This document shows positions 1-6,338 of a stretch of 64,000 bases of DNA, piece after piece (positions within the stretch are counted from its first letter, which is position 1; every line of letters begins with the position of its first letter). Source of the DNA: a virus; the IMG/VR virus record IMGVR_UViG_3300032116_000067, positions 36,265 to 100,264 of that record; one strand, 5' to 3'. The notes under the pieces are model-generated. The model had not been told where the DNA came from. It made no database searches and saw only the letters and a list, made by a program, of their open reading frames with translations. The translations under genes and the position numbers were made by a program.

Positions 1-21
1 AAAACATTAAAAATAAATAAA

Positions 22-222
22 ATGAGTGAATCACACGAAAAGTACAAAGAGTACAAGAAAGCTCAACAAGCTAGAGAAAACGCAGCAAGAAGAGGGTCTC
101 AGTATGTAAATGATTACAAACAAAAAGAACGTATTGCTGAACTTGAGTATAAGTTAAAAGATAGAGAAGAGAAAGAAGATAATGATAGAGCATATAGGCT
201 TCTTTCTGATTATGAATATTAA
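22..222 (+). CDS. small charged hypothetical protein
   Basis: A 66-residue, highly charged protein rich in Lys, Glu, Arg and Tyr. A central stretch (residues 33-55) is dominated by E/K/R with Leu spacing and could form a short coiled coil. There are no Cys residues, no membrane segment and no recognised family. The ATG follows an A-rich leader without a Shine-Dalgarno, as elsewhere in this genome. It ends seven bases before the tRNA-like element at 229. Function unknown. Confidence 0.6.
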   Translation: MSESHEKYKEYKKAQQARENAARRGSQYVNDYKQKERIAELEYKLKDREEKEDNDRAYRLLSDYEY

Positions 223-228
223 ATGGTT

Positions 229-353
229 AGTCAGGTGGCGAAATTGGTAGACGCGAGTGGTGTGTTAAATGTGGGAATAGACATAATCCCTAACCCTATA
301 AAAAGGGCTGACCGCTTGTCTCTTAGTTGCAGGTTCGATTCCTGTCCTGACTG
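229..353 (+). tRNA. tRNA-Leu-like RNA with an expanded anticodon arm
   Basis: A 7-bp acceptor stem pairs AGTCAGG (229-235) with CCTGACT (346-352), followed by discriminator G353. The D arm (238-254) has the Leu-type sequence GCG...GGTAGACGC. The T arm (329-345) has a 5-bp stem and the canonical loop TTCGATT. Between D and T arms, AGTGGT (256-261) pairs with ACCGCT (311-316) as an anticodon stem, but the enclosed segment is about 49 nt instead of 7. It contains the potential hairpins GGGA/TCCC and CCCT/AGGG. With G262-A268 read as the loop (GTGTTAA), about 42 nt would be an insert at position 38. It is therefore either a tRNA with an unusual insert or a tRNA-like decoy; the amino-acid identity is not certain. 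Confidence 0.6.
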
Positions 354-368
354 CTAAAAATAAAAGTT

Positions 369-551
369 ATGAGAAAAAATAAAAATAAAACAATGAATAA
401 AATTGAGAAAGCGATTTACGATGTAAAATTACACATCAAAGAAAAGGAAAGGCAGTTATTAATTTGTCAAACAGAACTTAAATCTTTAAAAGATCAATTA
501 GATACATTAGAAGTAATTCAAAACGATGAGTCAATACCTCATAGTTCATAA
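369..551 (+). CDS. small coiled-coil hypothetical protein
   Basis: A 60-residue protein. Its basic N-terminus (residues 1-13, Lys/Asn-rich) leads into a helical stretch with a heptad-like Leu/Ile pattern (about residues 20-50), consistent with a coiled coil. A second ATG at residue 9 is an alternative start. It lies between two tRNA-like elements. No family recognised; function unknown. Confidence 0.55.
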   Translation: MRKNKNKTMNKIEKAIYDVKLHIKEKERQLLICQTELKSLKDQLDTLEVIQNDESIPHSS

Positions 552-564
552 ATAACAGCGTAAC

Positions 565-704
565 AGTCAGGTGGCGGAATTAGTAGACGCACAATGGGAT
601 GCACGGTGTGACTCCGTGGAAGTGCTCCTCAAAAGGTTGAGCTACCCGTTGTAACAAAGACCCGAAGTACAAGGGTTGTGCCGGGGCAGAACCGGCCTTG
701 ACTA
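565..704 (+). ncRNA. second tRNA-Leu-like element, degenerate T loop, expanded anticodon arm
   Basis: The first 26 bases are nearly identical to the element at 229: acceptor AGTCAGG at 565-571 and D arm 574-590 with GTAGACGC. The 3' acceptor strand CTTGACT (697-703) pairs with one G-U. It is directly preceded by a T-arm-shaped hairpin (GCCGG 680-684, 7-nt loop GGCAGAA, CCGGC 692-696) whose loop lacks the TTC signature. CAATGGG (592-598) pairs with CCCGTTG (645-651) as an anticodon stem, but the enclosed region is 46 nt with its own hairpins, CACGG/CCGTG (7-nt loop) and CTCAA/TTGAG. A long variable arm ACCC/GGGT lies at 659-676. It has tRNA shape but is unlikely to be aminoacylated normally. 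Confidence 0.5.
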
Positions 705-1026
705 CACTATCTCCTTTTTAGTTTATAATTCATAAGTATCGACTGAAAAGACGAACTAACGTTCCGGGTGTGCCACCGGATAGTATGCCCTATACGATGA
801 GAAGTACGCTGGCTGCGTACATGGGTAAGTGGCGGTTACTTGGTAACAGCAGGCTGATCACCTGAACATCGACAATGTGAACGATCTATTCCTAACCCAC
901 CTAGAAAATATAGCAGAGAAGACACCGAAAGTCTTCTGTGGGGACAGCCGCAACACCTGTAAGTTGGATAGATTAGGGTGCTTTCTTCTATTTTCTTCAA
1001 ACACTCACTTATAAACTTCTCCATTC
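705..1026 (+). ncRNA. gene-free, hairpin-rich region (probable structured RNA)
   Basis: No convincing reading frame. Perfect or near-perfect hairpins follow each other: TCCGG/CCGGA (763-780), GTACGC/GCGTAC (804-820), GTTAC/GTAAC (835-847), CAGG/CCTG (849-863) and CCCAC (896-900) with GTGGG (938-942). The last encloses AGAAGAC/GTCTTCT (917-937, 7-nt loop). Together with the tRNA-like element upstream this suggests one multi-helix RNA of about 430 nt. I looked for the conserved core elements of group I introns, RNase P RNA, tmRNA and SRP RNA and did not recognise them. No class assigned. Confidence 0.4.
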
Positions 1027-1236
1027 ATGTCTGGTAAAGTATGGTACAAGACAGAAATCAGTTTAGATGCTGATCAAAATGTAGAAATATACCCCGATGA
1101 AGGCTATGGTGGTATAGTAATCAAGGGTAAAGAAATTGAAAGCACTGACTCTTACCGGATCTATCTTAACCGGGCCGAGATGGAACTCCTCATTAGCAAA
1201 ATGAGAGAGATGATGGATCATGTAGAGAAACCTTAA
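1027..1236 (+). CDS. small hypothetical protein, possible relative of the protein at 4418
   Basis: A 69-residue protein with an N-terminal beta-like half and a C-terminal amphipathic helix (about residues 46-66). The ending (strand, then LNRAEMELLISKMREM) resembles the layout of the 87-residue protein at 4418-4681 (strand, then LSEEQCKELAQTLLEAF), so the two may be distant paralogues. No catalytic motif. Function unknown. Confidence 0.6.
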   Translation: MSGKVWYKTEISLDADQNVEIYPDEGYGGIVIKGKEIESTDSYRIYLNRAEMELLISKMREMMDHVEKP

Positions 1237-1251
1237 CTTTTTTCTATCGGT

Positions 1252-1369
1252 GGGGCTGAAGCCGATCGTACAAGGGTAGTACACTGTAACACGTAGGATG
1301 TCCGTTCGACCCGGACAGAGCTGAAGCCCTAGGTCATACGCCCTACGTTTCTACGTCGGGGCTCTTTCT
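1252..1369 (+). ncRNA. third tRNA-like or structured RNA element
   Basis: A textbook T arm is present at 1300-1316: GTCCG, loop TTCGACC, CGGAC. A D-arm-like hairpin GTAC-AAGGGTA-GTAC lies at 1268-1282. Only 17 nt separate them, too few for a full anticodon arm. Immediate flanks do not form a 7-bp acceptor; instead GGGGCT (1252-1257) can pair with AGCCCT (1325-1330), and ACGTAGG (1291-1297) with CCTACGT further downstream. The 3' part can pair AGAGC...CCC with GGGGCTCT and is followed by a T-rich run, like a terminator. Probably a degenerate tRNA or a structured leader. Confidence 0.35.
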
Positions 1370-1393
1370 TTTTACCACTAAACACGATTCACC

Positions 1394-1816
1394 ATGAAGA
1401 TGGTTAAACTATCCGAAGACCACTACATAGTGGTAGATGACACTCATAAGGAAATGTACACAATACCAACCTCACAAGCCAAAGAAATCCTTGGTGGGAT
1501 AGATGTGTATAAGAAAGCTTTGGTATTCACAAAAGAAATAGGTGGCACACATGAACAGGGTCTTGGTTACATTAATGGCTACTATCATGCCCTTGAAGAC
1601 AACAAGGAGCGGAAGTATACAGAGGAGGATGTTATCTCTTATCTAATGCAATCTATGATACAATATGGTATATGGTTAGAAAACGAAGATGATATTACTC
1701 CTGGTAAGATTGTTAATAAGATGGAAGAAATACGCAACAAAGCTCGTGCTTCCCTACAATCCAAAACAGAATGGGAAGTTGAGTTTGTAGATGGTAAACT
1801 AAAGCTCAAATCATGA
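1394..1816 (+). CDS. hypothetical protein, first member of a tandem paralogue pair
   Basis: A 140-residue soluble protein. Three blocks are shared with the next gene: LSEDHY near the N-terminus, ALEDNKE-KYTE-D in the middle, and TEW-VEFVDGKLKLKS at the C-terminus. The middle block (a helix with GY followed by ALEDN) also recalls the C-terminal YSEEDMVNFA region of the protein at 5099. The gene overlaps its paralogue by 4 bp (ATGA), so translation is probably coupled. Family function unknown. Confidence 0.75.
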   Translation: MKMVKLSEDHYIVVDDTHKEMYTIPTSQAKEILGGIDVYKKALVFTKEIGGTHEQGLGYINGYYHALEDNKERKYTEEDVISYLMQSMIQYGIWLENEDDITPGKIVNKMEEIRNKARASLQSKTEWEVEFVDGKLKLKS

Positions 1817-2367
1817 CACTGATAAAACTATCCGAAGACCACTACGTACTAACGGATGATTCTGATATCAGTATTGGAAATATAGTAGCAGAGAAGCTAC
1901 TTACGGGTAAGTATGAGCTATTTACAATCCATACTCTGAATGATATAGATAACCTAACACAGAAGAAAGTCACCCACTCAACAGAACTAATAAATGAAAG
2001 TACACAACCTAACACTGAATTTTATTGGAATACTGTAAATAAACTTTCTCTATCAGAAGTAAAAGAAGTTCTTGGTATAGTGGATGTCAGGAAGAAAGCG
2101 TGGAAGTATAACCCGGTCAAAAAACTGGACGCTGCATTCATTAGAGCTGCTTACATATGTGGTTACAACGAAGCTCTTGAGGACAACAAGGAGCAGAAGT
2201 ACACAGAGAAGGACCTAAGAGCTGTCTTTATGCACGGATTTCTATTAGGTGTAGATAGGGGAGATTACTCTTTAGATATGGAAAACAGAGCATTGTCAAC
2301 TTACACTCAACCTCCAACAGAATGGCAAGTAGAGTTCGTAGATGGTAAACTAAAACTCAAGTCCTAA
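1813..2367 (+). CDS. hypothetical protein, second member of the tandem pair
   Basis: A 184-residue paralogue of the gene just upstream, with the same opening LSEDHY and the same ending FVDGKLKLKS. It differs by an insertion of roughly 45 residues after the N-terminal motif (residues 20-75, Asn/Thr-rich). The start is the ATG that overlaps the upstream stop. The pair looks like a local tandem duplication followed by divergence in the middle. No catalytic motif seen. Confidence 0.75.
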   Translation: MTLIKLSEDHYVLTDDSDISIGNIVAEKLLTGKYELFTIHTLNDIDNLTQKKVTHSTELINESTQPNTEFYWNTVNKLSLSEVKEVLGIVDVRKKAWKYNPVKKLDAAFIRAAYICGYNEALEDNKEQKYTEKDLRAVFMHGFLLGVDRGDYSLDMENRALSTYTQPPTEWQVEFVDGKLKLKS

Positions 2368-2381
2368 AAACACAACACACT

Positions 2382-2603
2382 ATGAAGTATCTATTATTAG
2401 CTATCATTTTATTAGTATCATGTGGACAGCCCACTGTAGAGAAAAAGCCTACCACTTATGTTGTAGACGCTGTTCATCCAGCTCTTCAACTTATATCCAT
2501 AGACAGCTGTGAATATTTGTACGGAGACTGGGGAAACGCAACAGTATTTACCCATAAAGGAAACTGTACCAATCCTATTCACCCTAAACACTTACGTCGA
2601 TGA
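2382..2603 (+). CDS. small putative lipoprotein
   Basis: A 73-residue protein starting with a type II signal peptide: Lys at position 3, a Leu/Ile-rich core and a lipobox LVSC at residues 11-14, so lipidation at Cys14 is expected. The mature part of about 60 residues has three further Cys residues and no known fold. The stop overlaps the next start (ATGA). It could act in the cell envelope, for example in superinfection exclusion, but nothing in the sequence proves that. Confidence 0.65.
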   Translation: MKYLLLAIILLVSCGQPTVEKKPTTYVVDAVHPALQLISIDSCEYLYGDWGNATVFTHKGNCTNPIHPKHLRR

Positions 2604-2812
2604 GTCAGGTACCAGAGTGGGTCTATACCCGGCTGTGTTACTACGACCTGCGTAATCCGGACGGGGTGAGAGATGTCTTGGATATCTACGACGAAGAAGA
2701 TAAGGTCAGCTTCGGTACACATAGTAAACCCGAGTGCAGTTGTGACAACTGTTTCTACGGACGTTCTCTTTTAGCCAACTATATTATTGACAACGTAAAA
2801 CCTACATCATGA
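2600..2812 (+). CDS. small Cys-containing hypothetical protein
   Basis: A 70-residue acidic protein. A CSCDNC motif (residues 47-52) may bind a metal, with an additional Cys at residue 13. It is flanked by 4-bp overlaps with both neighbours, so it belongs to a tightly packed cotranscribed run of small genes (2382-3278). Function unknown. Confidence 0.6.
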   Translation: MSQVPEWVYTRLCYYDLRNPDGVRDVLDIYDEEDKVSFGTHSKPECSCDNCFYGRSLLANYIIDNVKPTS

Positions 2813-3093
2813 TCAAGTTCATTCGTGAAAACACACTAGCCTCTGTACTCTGGGCTATCCTTATTTCAATGGTACTATTTTTCTTATTCTTTACTGAGAT
2901 CGTAGAATACGAACGCACCGGCAGAGTAATAGAACACAACGTCATAGGTGATAAGTATGGTCACAACATTACTTATTTCACAGTCGTACATTTTGGTAAC
3001 GAAATAGAGTCTATAGAAGGGCTTCAGTATTACGTTGTACCTGTGGGTAGTACGGTGACCGTTACGTTTAAGAAACTCTTGATTAAATTATGA
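2809..3093 (+). CDS. small membrane protein
   Basis: A 94-residue protein with one clear transmembrane helix (about residues 10-31, rich in Leu, Phe, Val and Ile) after a short basic N-terminus. It is followed by a soluble domain of about 60 residues with alternating beta-strand-like hydrophobics. Probable topology is N-in with the beta domain outside the inner membrane. It overlaps both neighbours by 4 bp. Function unknown. Confidence 0.65.
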   Translation: MIKFIRENTLASVLWAILISMVLFFLFFTEIVEYERTGRVIEHNVIGDKYGHNITYFTVVHFGNEIESIEGLQYYVVPVGSTVTVTFKKLLIKL

Positions 3094-3278
3094 GCGGAGA
3101 TATAGAAAGAGGTATCTGTGACTTCTGTCATGAAGTTAAACCTGTACAGCGTATGTATCTGGAACCTTCAAAGTACATCAAGTCAAAAGATCCTGTGGTA
3201 AACAAAGAACTTCATAACGAAGGTGACTACTTCATTATCATTCGGACTTGTCATGACTGTGGAACACCTAAAACATAA
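3090..3278 (+). CDS. small zinc-ribbon-like protein
   Basis: A 62-residue protein with two CxxC pairs, CDFC (residues 10-13) and CHDC (residues 54-57), spaced as in a zinc ribbon. The sequence between them is charged and lacks a recognisable enzymatic motif. It is likely a small Zn-binding protein for protein or nucleic-acid contact, one of several in this genome (28300, 38405). Coupled to the upstream gene by ATGA. Confidence 0.65.
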   Translation: MSGDIERGICDFCHEVKPVQRMYLEPSKYIKSKDPVVNKELHNEGDYFIIIRTCHDCGTPKT

Positions 3279-3281
3279 ACT

Positions 3282-3680
3282 ATGGAAAAAGAGTTTGTTC
3301 CTTATACTGAGTCACTTGAACTCAAGCAACTGGGGTTTGATGAACCTTGTTTAGGTGCATGGGCAGAACATGGTTTTATGACACCTAATGATGTTTCTAC
3401 CTTACAAGATGATGTTACTATAGAAGATATAAAGAATACACAGGATGAAAATATGTGTCTATCTCCACTTTATCAACAAGCCTTTCGTTGGTTTAGAGAA
3501 TATCAAGACTGGCCCATAGAGTCTTGGATACAACCATATTTATCAGATAAGCCCCGGCAGCATGAAGCATTTTATTGGAGGCGTGGTGAAACTATATCTA
3601 TCGGAATCTTTTCAACTTATGAAGAAGCAGAACTTGCTTGTCTGCGTAAACTCATAAATCTGGTAAAACAGAAACCATGA
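3282..3680 (+). CDS. conserved phage protein of the FVPY...LELK-LGF-EPC family
   Basis: A 132-residue protein. The N-terminal signature E-FVPY-ESLELKQLGFDEPC, a central QA-RWFRE-Y segment, an aromatic region (AFYWRRGE) and a C-terminal Y-EAELACLRKLI helix are shared with the gene at 4692. I recognise this as a family common in phages and prophages of gut Bacteroidetes, without known function. Its stop overlaps the next start by 4 bp. Confidence 0.75.
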   Translation: MEKEFVPYTESLELKQLGFDEPCLGAWAEHGFMTPNDVSTLQDDVTIEDIKNTQDENMCLSPLYQQAFRWFREYQDWPIESWIQPYLSDKPRQHEAFYWRRGETISIGIFSTYEEAELACLRKLINLVKQKP

Positions 3681-4009
3681 CAGAAGTACAAGAACGTATC
3701 TACTCTGCTGCTATCTGGTACAAAGACCTAGCAGTCCCAGACTGGGTAGGACTATCAAACGCTCCTGATATGCGTGGTATCGTAATCAAGGGTCACAGAC
3801 ACGCTGATATTATTCATACGGTGTATACGCTTATTGGTAAACGCACCTGTTGTAACGGATCCGACTGTGTTGGAGAATTTGAATAGGGCTTTGTCACCAA
3901 CAAGGGTCGGTTTGTAGACAGACAGGAAGCTATGGTGATAGCACGGGCCGCTGATCAGGTCATATCTGATACTACCTCTGATACACTTTATTCTGAAGAC
4001 TTATACTAA
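3677..4009 (+). CDS. conserved small phage protein interrupted by an in-frame amber codon
   Basis: The conventional reading ends at TAG 3884-3886 after 69 codons. The same frame continues without a break for 40 more codons to TAA 4007-4009. The continuation reads GFVTNKGRFVDRQEAM...LYSEDLY. From memory of the family, full-length members contain a Q-GF-T--NRFVDR-EA stretch and end in LFSEDLY, so the TAG seems to sit where Gln is expected (CAG to TAG). The N-terminal part has a GIVIKGHRHADII block. The product is thus 110 codons if the amber codon is read through, or a truncated 69-residue protein if not. TAG is a genuine stop in other genes here, so general reassignment is unlikely. Confidence 0.7.
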
Positions 4010-4188
4010 CTCTGTGATGGTTTTCTGTGGAAAGCGTAAGCACCTAACAAAACCTTGTGGTAGCCGTTGGACTGCAAGGGTAATACGGGAAAACAGATGA
4101 CGACTCGGAAAGACGAGTACCTTTTTTTGCTCCGGGGATCACACCATCCGTTAAACTGGTTGTGTTAAAACTCTTGTTAATTGATGTC
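4010..4188 (+). ncRNA. gene-free structured region with terminator
   Basis: No supportable gene. GTTTTC (about 4019-4024) can pair with GAAAAC (about 4089-4094), enclosing CCTTG/CAAGG. A separate stem-loop with ACAC/GTGT ends lies near 4141-4164. This looks like another folded RNA similar in style to 565-1020, and it includes the terminator listed next. Confidence 0.3.
4103..4128 (+). terminator. Rho-independent-type terminator
   Basis: ACTCG (4103-4107) pairs with CGAGT (4114-4118) around a 6-nt GAAAGA loop; seven T residues follow at 4122-4128. It closes the first block of small genes. Confidence 0.7.
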
Positions 4189-4239
4189 CGTCTCCCGACC
4201 TCGTAGAGTGAGCTTCTACAAATATTGGTTGGGGAGACG
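4189..4239 (+). promoter_or_regulatory. long stable hairpin in the leader of the next gene
   Basis: CGTCTCCC (4189-4196) pairs perfectly with GGGAGACG (4232-4239). Inside, ACC/GGT and a 5-bp GTAGA/TCTAC stem with a 7-nt loop (4203-4219) extend it. There is no T-run after it. It ends 33 bases before the ATG at 4273 and may control or stabilise that mRNA, or be another tRNA-shaped remnant. Confidence 0.45.
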
Positions 4240-4272
4240 AGCCATCATTCTATTAACCTATCAATCCGAATC

Positions 4273-4413
4273 ATGAAAGAAGCGTTACAAGTAATCTTTC
4301 TGTTTAAGAAACCTTCCTGGGACTATTATACCCGGTGGCCTTATATAGGGTTTGGTATTGTAGCCTGGACAGAAGTTCTTCTTGTTCTTATTGCTTTACT
4401 CCTAAGCTTATAA
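4273..4413 (+). CDS. small membrane protein
   Basis: Read from ATG 4273, giving 46 residues. A longer reading from TTG 4225 would start inside the stable hairpin and is rejected. The C-terminal half (residues 26-46) is one transmembrane helix rich in Val, Leu, Ile and Ala; the N-terminal half is aromatic and basic. One of several one-helix proteins in the window. Function unknown. Confidence 0.5.
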   Translation: MKEALQVIFLFKKPSWDYYTRWPYIGFGIVAWTEVLLVLIALLLSL

Positions 4414-4417
4414 AACC

Positions 4418-4681
4418 ATGTCTACAGAGATAAAGACTATCCGCGGCACCCATCATGTGCATAAAAGCATCTTTACGTTTGAAGTAGAACGTCCGCCGGC
4501 CGATATTCATGTAACCCGGTTCTACAACGGTAAAGAGTTAGGCACCCAAGTTCAGATTACCATTCAACAGTTTCAAGGTAATGGGTACACTTCATATATT
4601 CACTTGAGTGAGGAACAGTGTAAAGAACTAGCCCAGACTCTTCTGGAAGCCTTTGATCATAACAAGTATCCTTCAGAGTAA
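4418..4681 (+). CDS. small hypothetical protein
   Basis: An 87-residue protein with beta-rich N-terminal two thirds and a C-terminal helix (LSEEQCKELAQTLLEAF). Similar in layout to the 69-residue protein at 1027. It starts four bases after the upstream stop. No catalytic motif; function unknown. Confidence 0.65.
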   Translation: MSTEIKTIRGTHHVHKSIFTFEVERPPADIHVTRFYNGKELGTQVQITIQQFQGNGYTSYIHLSEEQCKELAQTLLEAFDHNKYPSE

Positions 4682-4691
4682 AAAGATCATA

Positions 4692-5102
4692 ATGGAAGAA
4701 CTTTTTGTACCGTATCAGGAATCCCTAAATCTTAAAGAACTAGGGTATAACGAGCCCTGCTTTGCGTACTACGGGGAGATCAACGGTGGCGAGATAGAAC
4801 TGTTCTACAAGCGTCACTATGATACAGAAGCCAGGTATCTGTTAGCCCCGACGTTTTCCCAGGCTTCCCAGTGGATCCGTGATACATACGGTATTCATTC
4901 CTGGATAGACTGGATGACACGTAGTACACTACACTCTGGATACTTCGTATGCTTCCGCGGTATGGATCACAGGCTCAACGATGACAACTTTGCGTTCATA
5001 CCGGGTGATCATGGTTCAGGGCATTACGTTTTTCCTACGTATTATGAAGCCGAGGTTGCTCGTATTCAGCATCTTATTACTATGGTAAAACAAAGACAAT
5101 GA
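4692..5102 (+). CDS. second member of the FVPY...LNLK-LGY-EPC family
   Basis: A 136-residue paralogue of the protein at 3282. It shares E-FVPYQESLNLKELGYNEPC at the N-terminus, the QA-QWIRD-YGIHSWID segment and the C-terminal Y-EAEVARI-HLI. The ATG at 4692 is chosen because the family motif begins there; an ATG at 4653 adds 13 residues with no family resemblance. The stop overlaps the next start (ATGA). Function unknown. Confidence 0.75.
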   Translation: MEELFVPYQESLNLKELGYNEPCFAYYGEINGGEIELFYKRHYDTEARYLLAPTFSQASQWIRDTYGIHSWIDWMTRSTLHSGYFVCFRGMDHRLNDDNFAFIPGDHGSGHYVFPTYYEAEVARIQHLITMVKQRQ

Positions 5103-5956
5103 AAAACGTACACGTTATTCCAACAGACAAGCCAAGTAAAATAGGTCAATCTATTTTTGATGAGTCTTTACATTTTAATCCAATTTTTAATTATAAATTA
5201 GAAAAGGAAAGGGTTATACCTCAAAACATCTACATCACTTCTAATGAAGAAATTAAAGAAGGAGATTGGATTATTTGGAATAATAAAGTTGTAAAAGCTA
5301 TTGATACTGCTTATTACTCTGCGAAAAAAATTATCCTAACAACAGACCAAGACTTAATCAAAGATGGTGTACAAGCTATTGATGATACATTCTTAGAATG
5401 GTTTGTTAAGAATCCAAGTTGTGAGTGGGTTGAGGTTGAAGAATTTACTGTTAAAGTAGATTTGTTGGAATATAAAACAAGTTACAAAATAATCATTCCA
5501 AAAGAAGAACCTAAACTAGTCAATAACTGTTTTAAGTGTGGTTTAGATTTAGTCATAAAAGAAACTTCTGTACCAGTTTGTACAGATATTGATTGTCGTG
5601 GTATTATACTTAGTAATGAAACATTAAGAGAGTGGGCATTACAAAGAGAAAGACAAAAGCAACATCTCATTGACATAATGAAAGGAGATGAAGAGTTGGG
5701 GTTATATGATGAAGAACCTAAACAAGAACCCACTCTTGAAGAAGCAGGAGTAATTGCCGCTGGTTTATGCCAACATTTAGAAGCAAAAGAACAAGCTATG
5801 TTTATTGCAGGTTTTATTGAATGTGCTAAATGGCAAGCAGAAAGAATGTATAGTGAGGAAGATATGGTTAATTTTGCTTTATTTTTAGAAATACATTTAC
5901 CTATGAAACCTAGAAAAACTCATCGTCAATTACTTGAACAATATAAAAAGAAATGA
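5099..5956 (+). CDS. conserved Bacteroidetes phage protein with IYIT-EEIKEGDW and zinc-ribbon parts
   Basis: A 285-residue protein. The N-terminus (NVHVIPTDKPS, then IYITSNEEIKEGDWIIW, then KIILTTDQDLIKDGVQAIDD and LEWFVKNPSCEWVEVE) matches a family I recognise as very common in Bacteroidetes phages, function unknown. Residues 143-164 hold a CFKC...CTDIDC zinc ribbon. The C-terminal helical region (AAGL...AKWQAERMYSEEDM) is another common phage module. The gene is visibly more AT-rich than its neighbours, which suggests recent exchange. A nine-codon remnant of the same N-terminus appears at 36429. Confidence 0.8.
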   Translation: MKNVHVIPTDKPSKIGQSIFDESLHFNPIFNYKLEKERVIPQNIYITSNEEIKEGDWIIWNNKVVKAIDTAYYSAKKIILTTDQDLIKDGVQAIDDTFLEWFVKNPSCEWVEVEEFTVKVDLLEYKTSYKIIIPKEEPKLVNNCFKCGLDLVIKETSVPVCTDIDCRGIILSNETLREWALQRERQKQHLIDIMKGDEELGLYDEEPKQEPTLEEAGVIAAGLCQHLEAKEQAMFIAGFIECAKWQAERMYSEEDMVNFALFLEIHLPMKPRKTHRQLLEQYKKK

Positions 5957-5957
5957 C

Positions 5958-6305
5958 ATGAACACACCTGTAAGCTTCCCGTTAGCAAAGCTGTGTAAAG
6001 AAAAAGGGTTTGAAGGTAATTACTTCCACTATTGGAATAGGGTAAGTTATTCAGGAGAATGGGAAGTAGACACAAGAATATGGGATACCTCTGTTGATTA
6101 TATTGAAGCACCAACCATAGCAGAAGTCTGTATGTGGCTACACAAGGAACATAAAATATGGATAAGTGTTGACCCTGACAATGACACTGACACATGGTTC
6201 TACACTATATCTCATGGGACATCTACGACGGTCTTTGGTAATTACAGCGGTCCAATAGAAGCCTACGAGGGTGCTATTGAACACGTCTTAACACATCTCA
6301 TCTGA
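5958..6305 (+). CDS. small conserved hypothetical protein
   Basis: A 115-residue protein read from the ATG one base after the upstream stop. Its architecture (short N-terminal PLAKLCKEKGFEGN segment, central APTIAEVCMWLHKEH helix, aromatic strand region, C-terminal AYEGAIEHVLTHLI helix) resembles the family at 3282 and 4692, so it may be a third, diverged copy. Function unknown. Confidence 0.65.
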   Translation: MNTPVSFPLAKLCKEKGFEGNYFHYWNRVSYSGEWEVDTRIWDTSVDYIEAPTIAEVCMWLHKEHKIWISVDPDNDTDTWFYTISHGTSTTVFGNYSGPIEAYEGAIEHVLTHLI

Positions 6306-6338
6306 GTCAGTACTCTTTTACTTTCAATAACCAATCCG

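Noticed and set aside
836-1024. 62-codon minus-strand reading frame in the structured region
   Set aside because: It coincides with the dense hairpins, has Cys/Arg-rich composition unlike any neighbour and no promoter; more likely an accident of RNA-coding sequence.
565-1026. Group I intron in a tRNA-Leu gene
   Set aside because: The tRNA-like 3' half (T-arm hairpin and acceptor strand) is already complete at 703, and I could not find the conserved P7/R-S core of group I introns downstream.
5926-6195. Minus-strand frame of 89 codons opposite the gene at 5958
   Set aside because: The plus-strand gene has family-like structure and coupling to its neighbours; the antisense frame is Cys/Leu-rich and unsupported.
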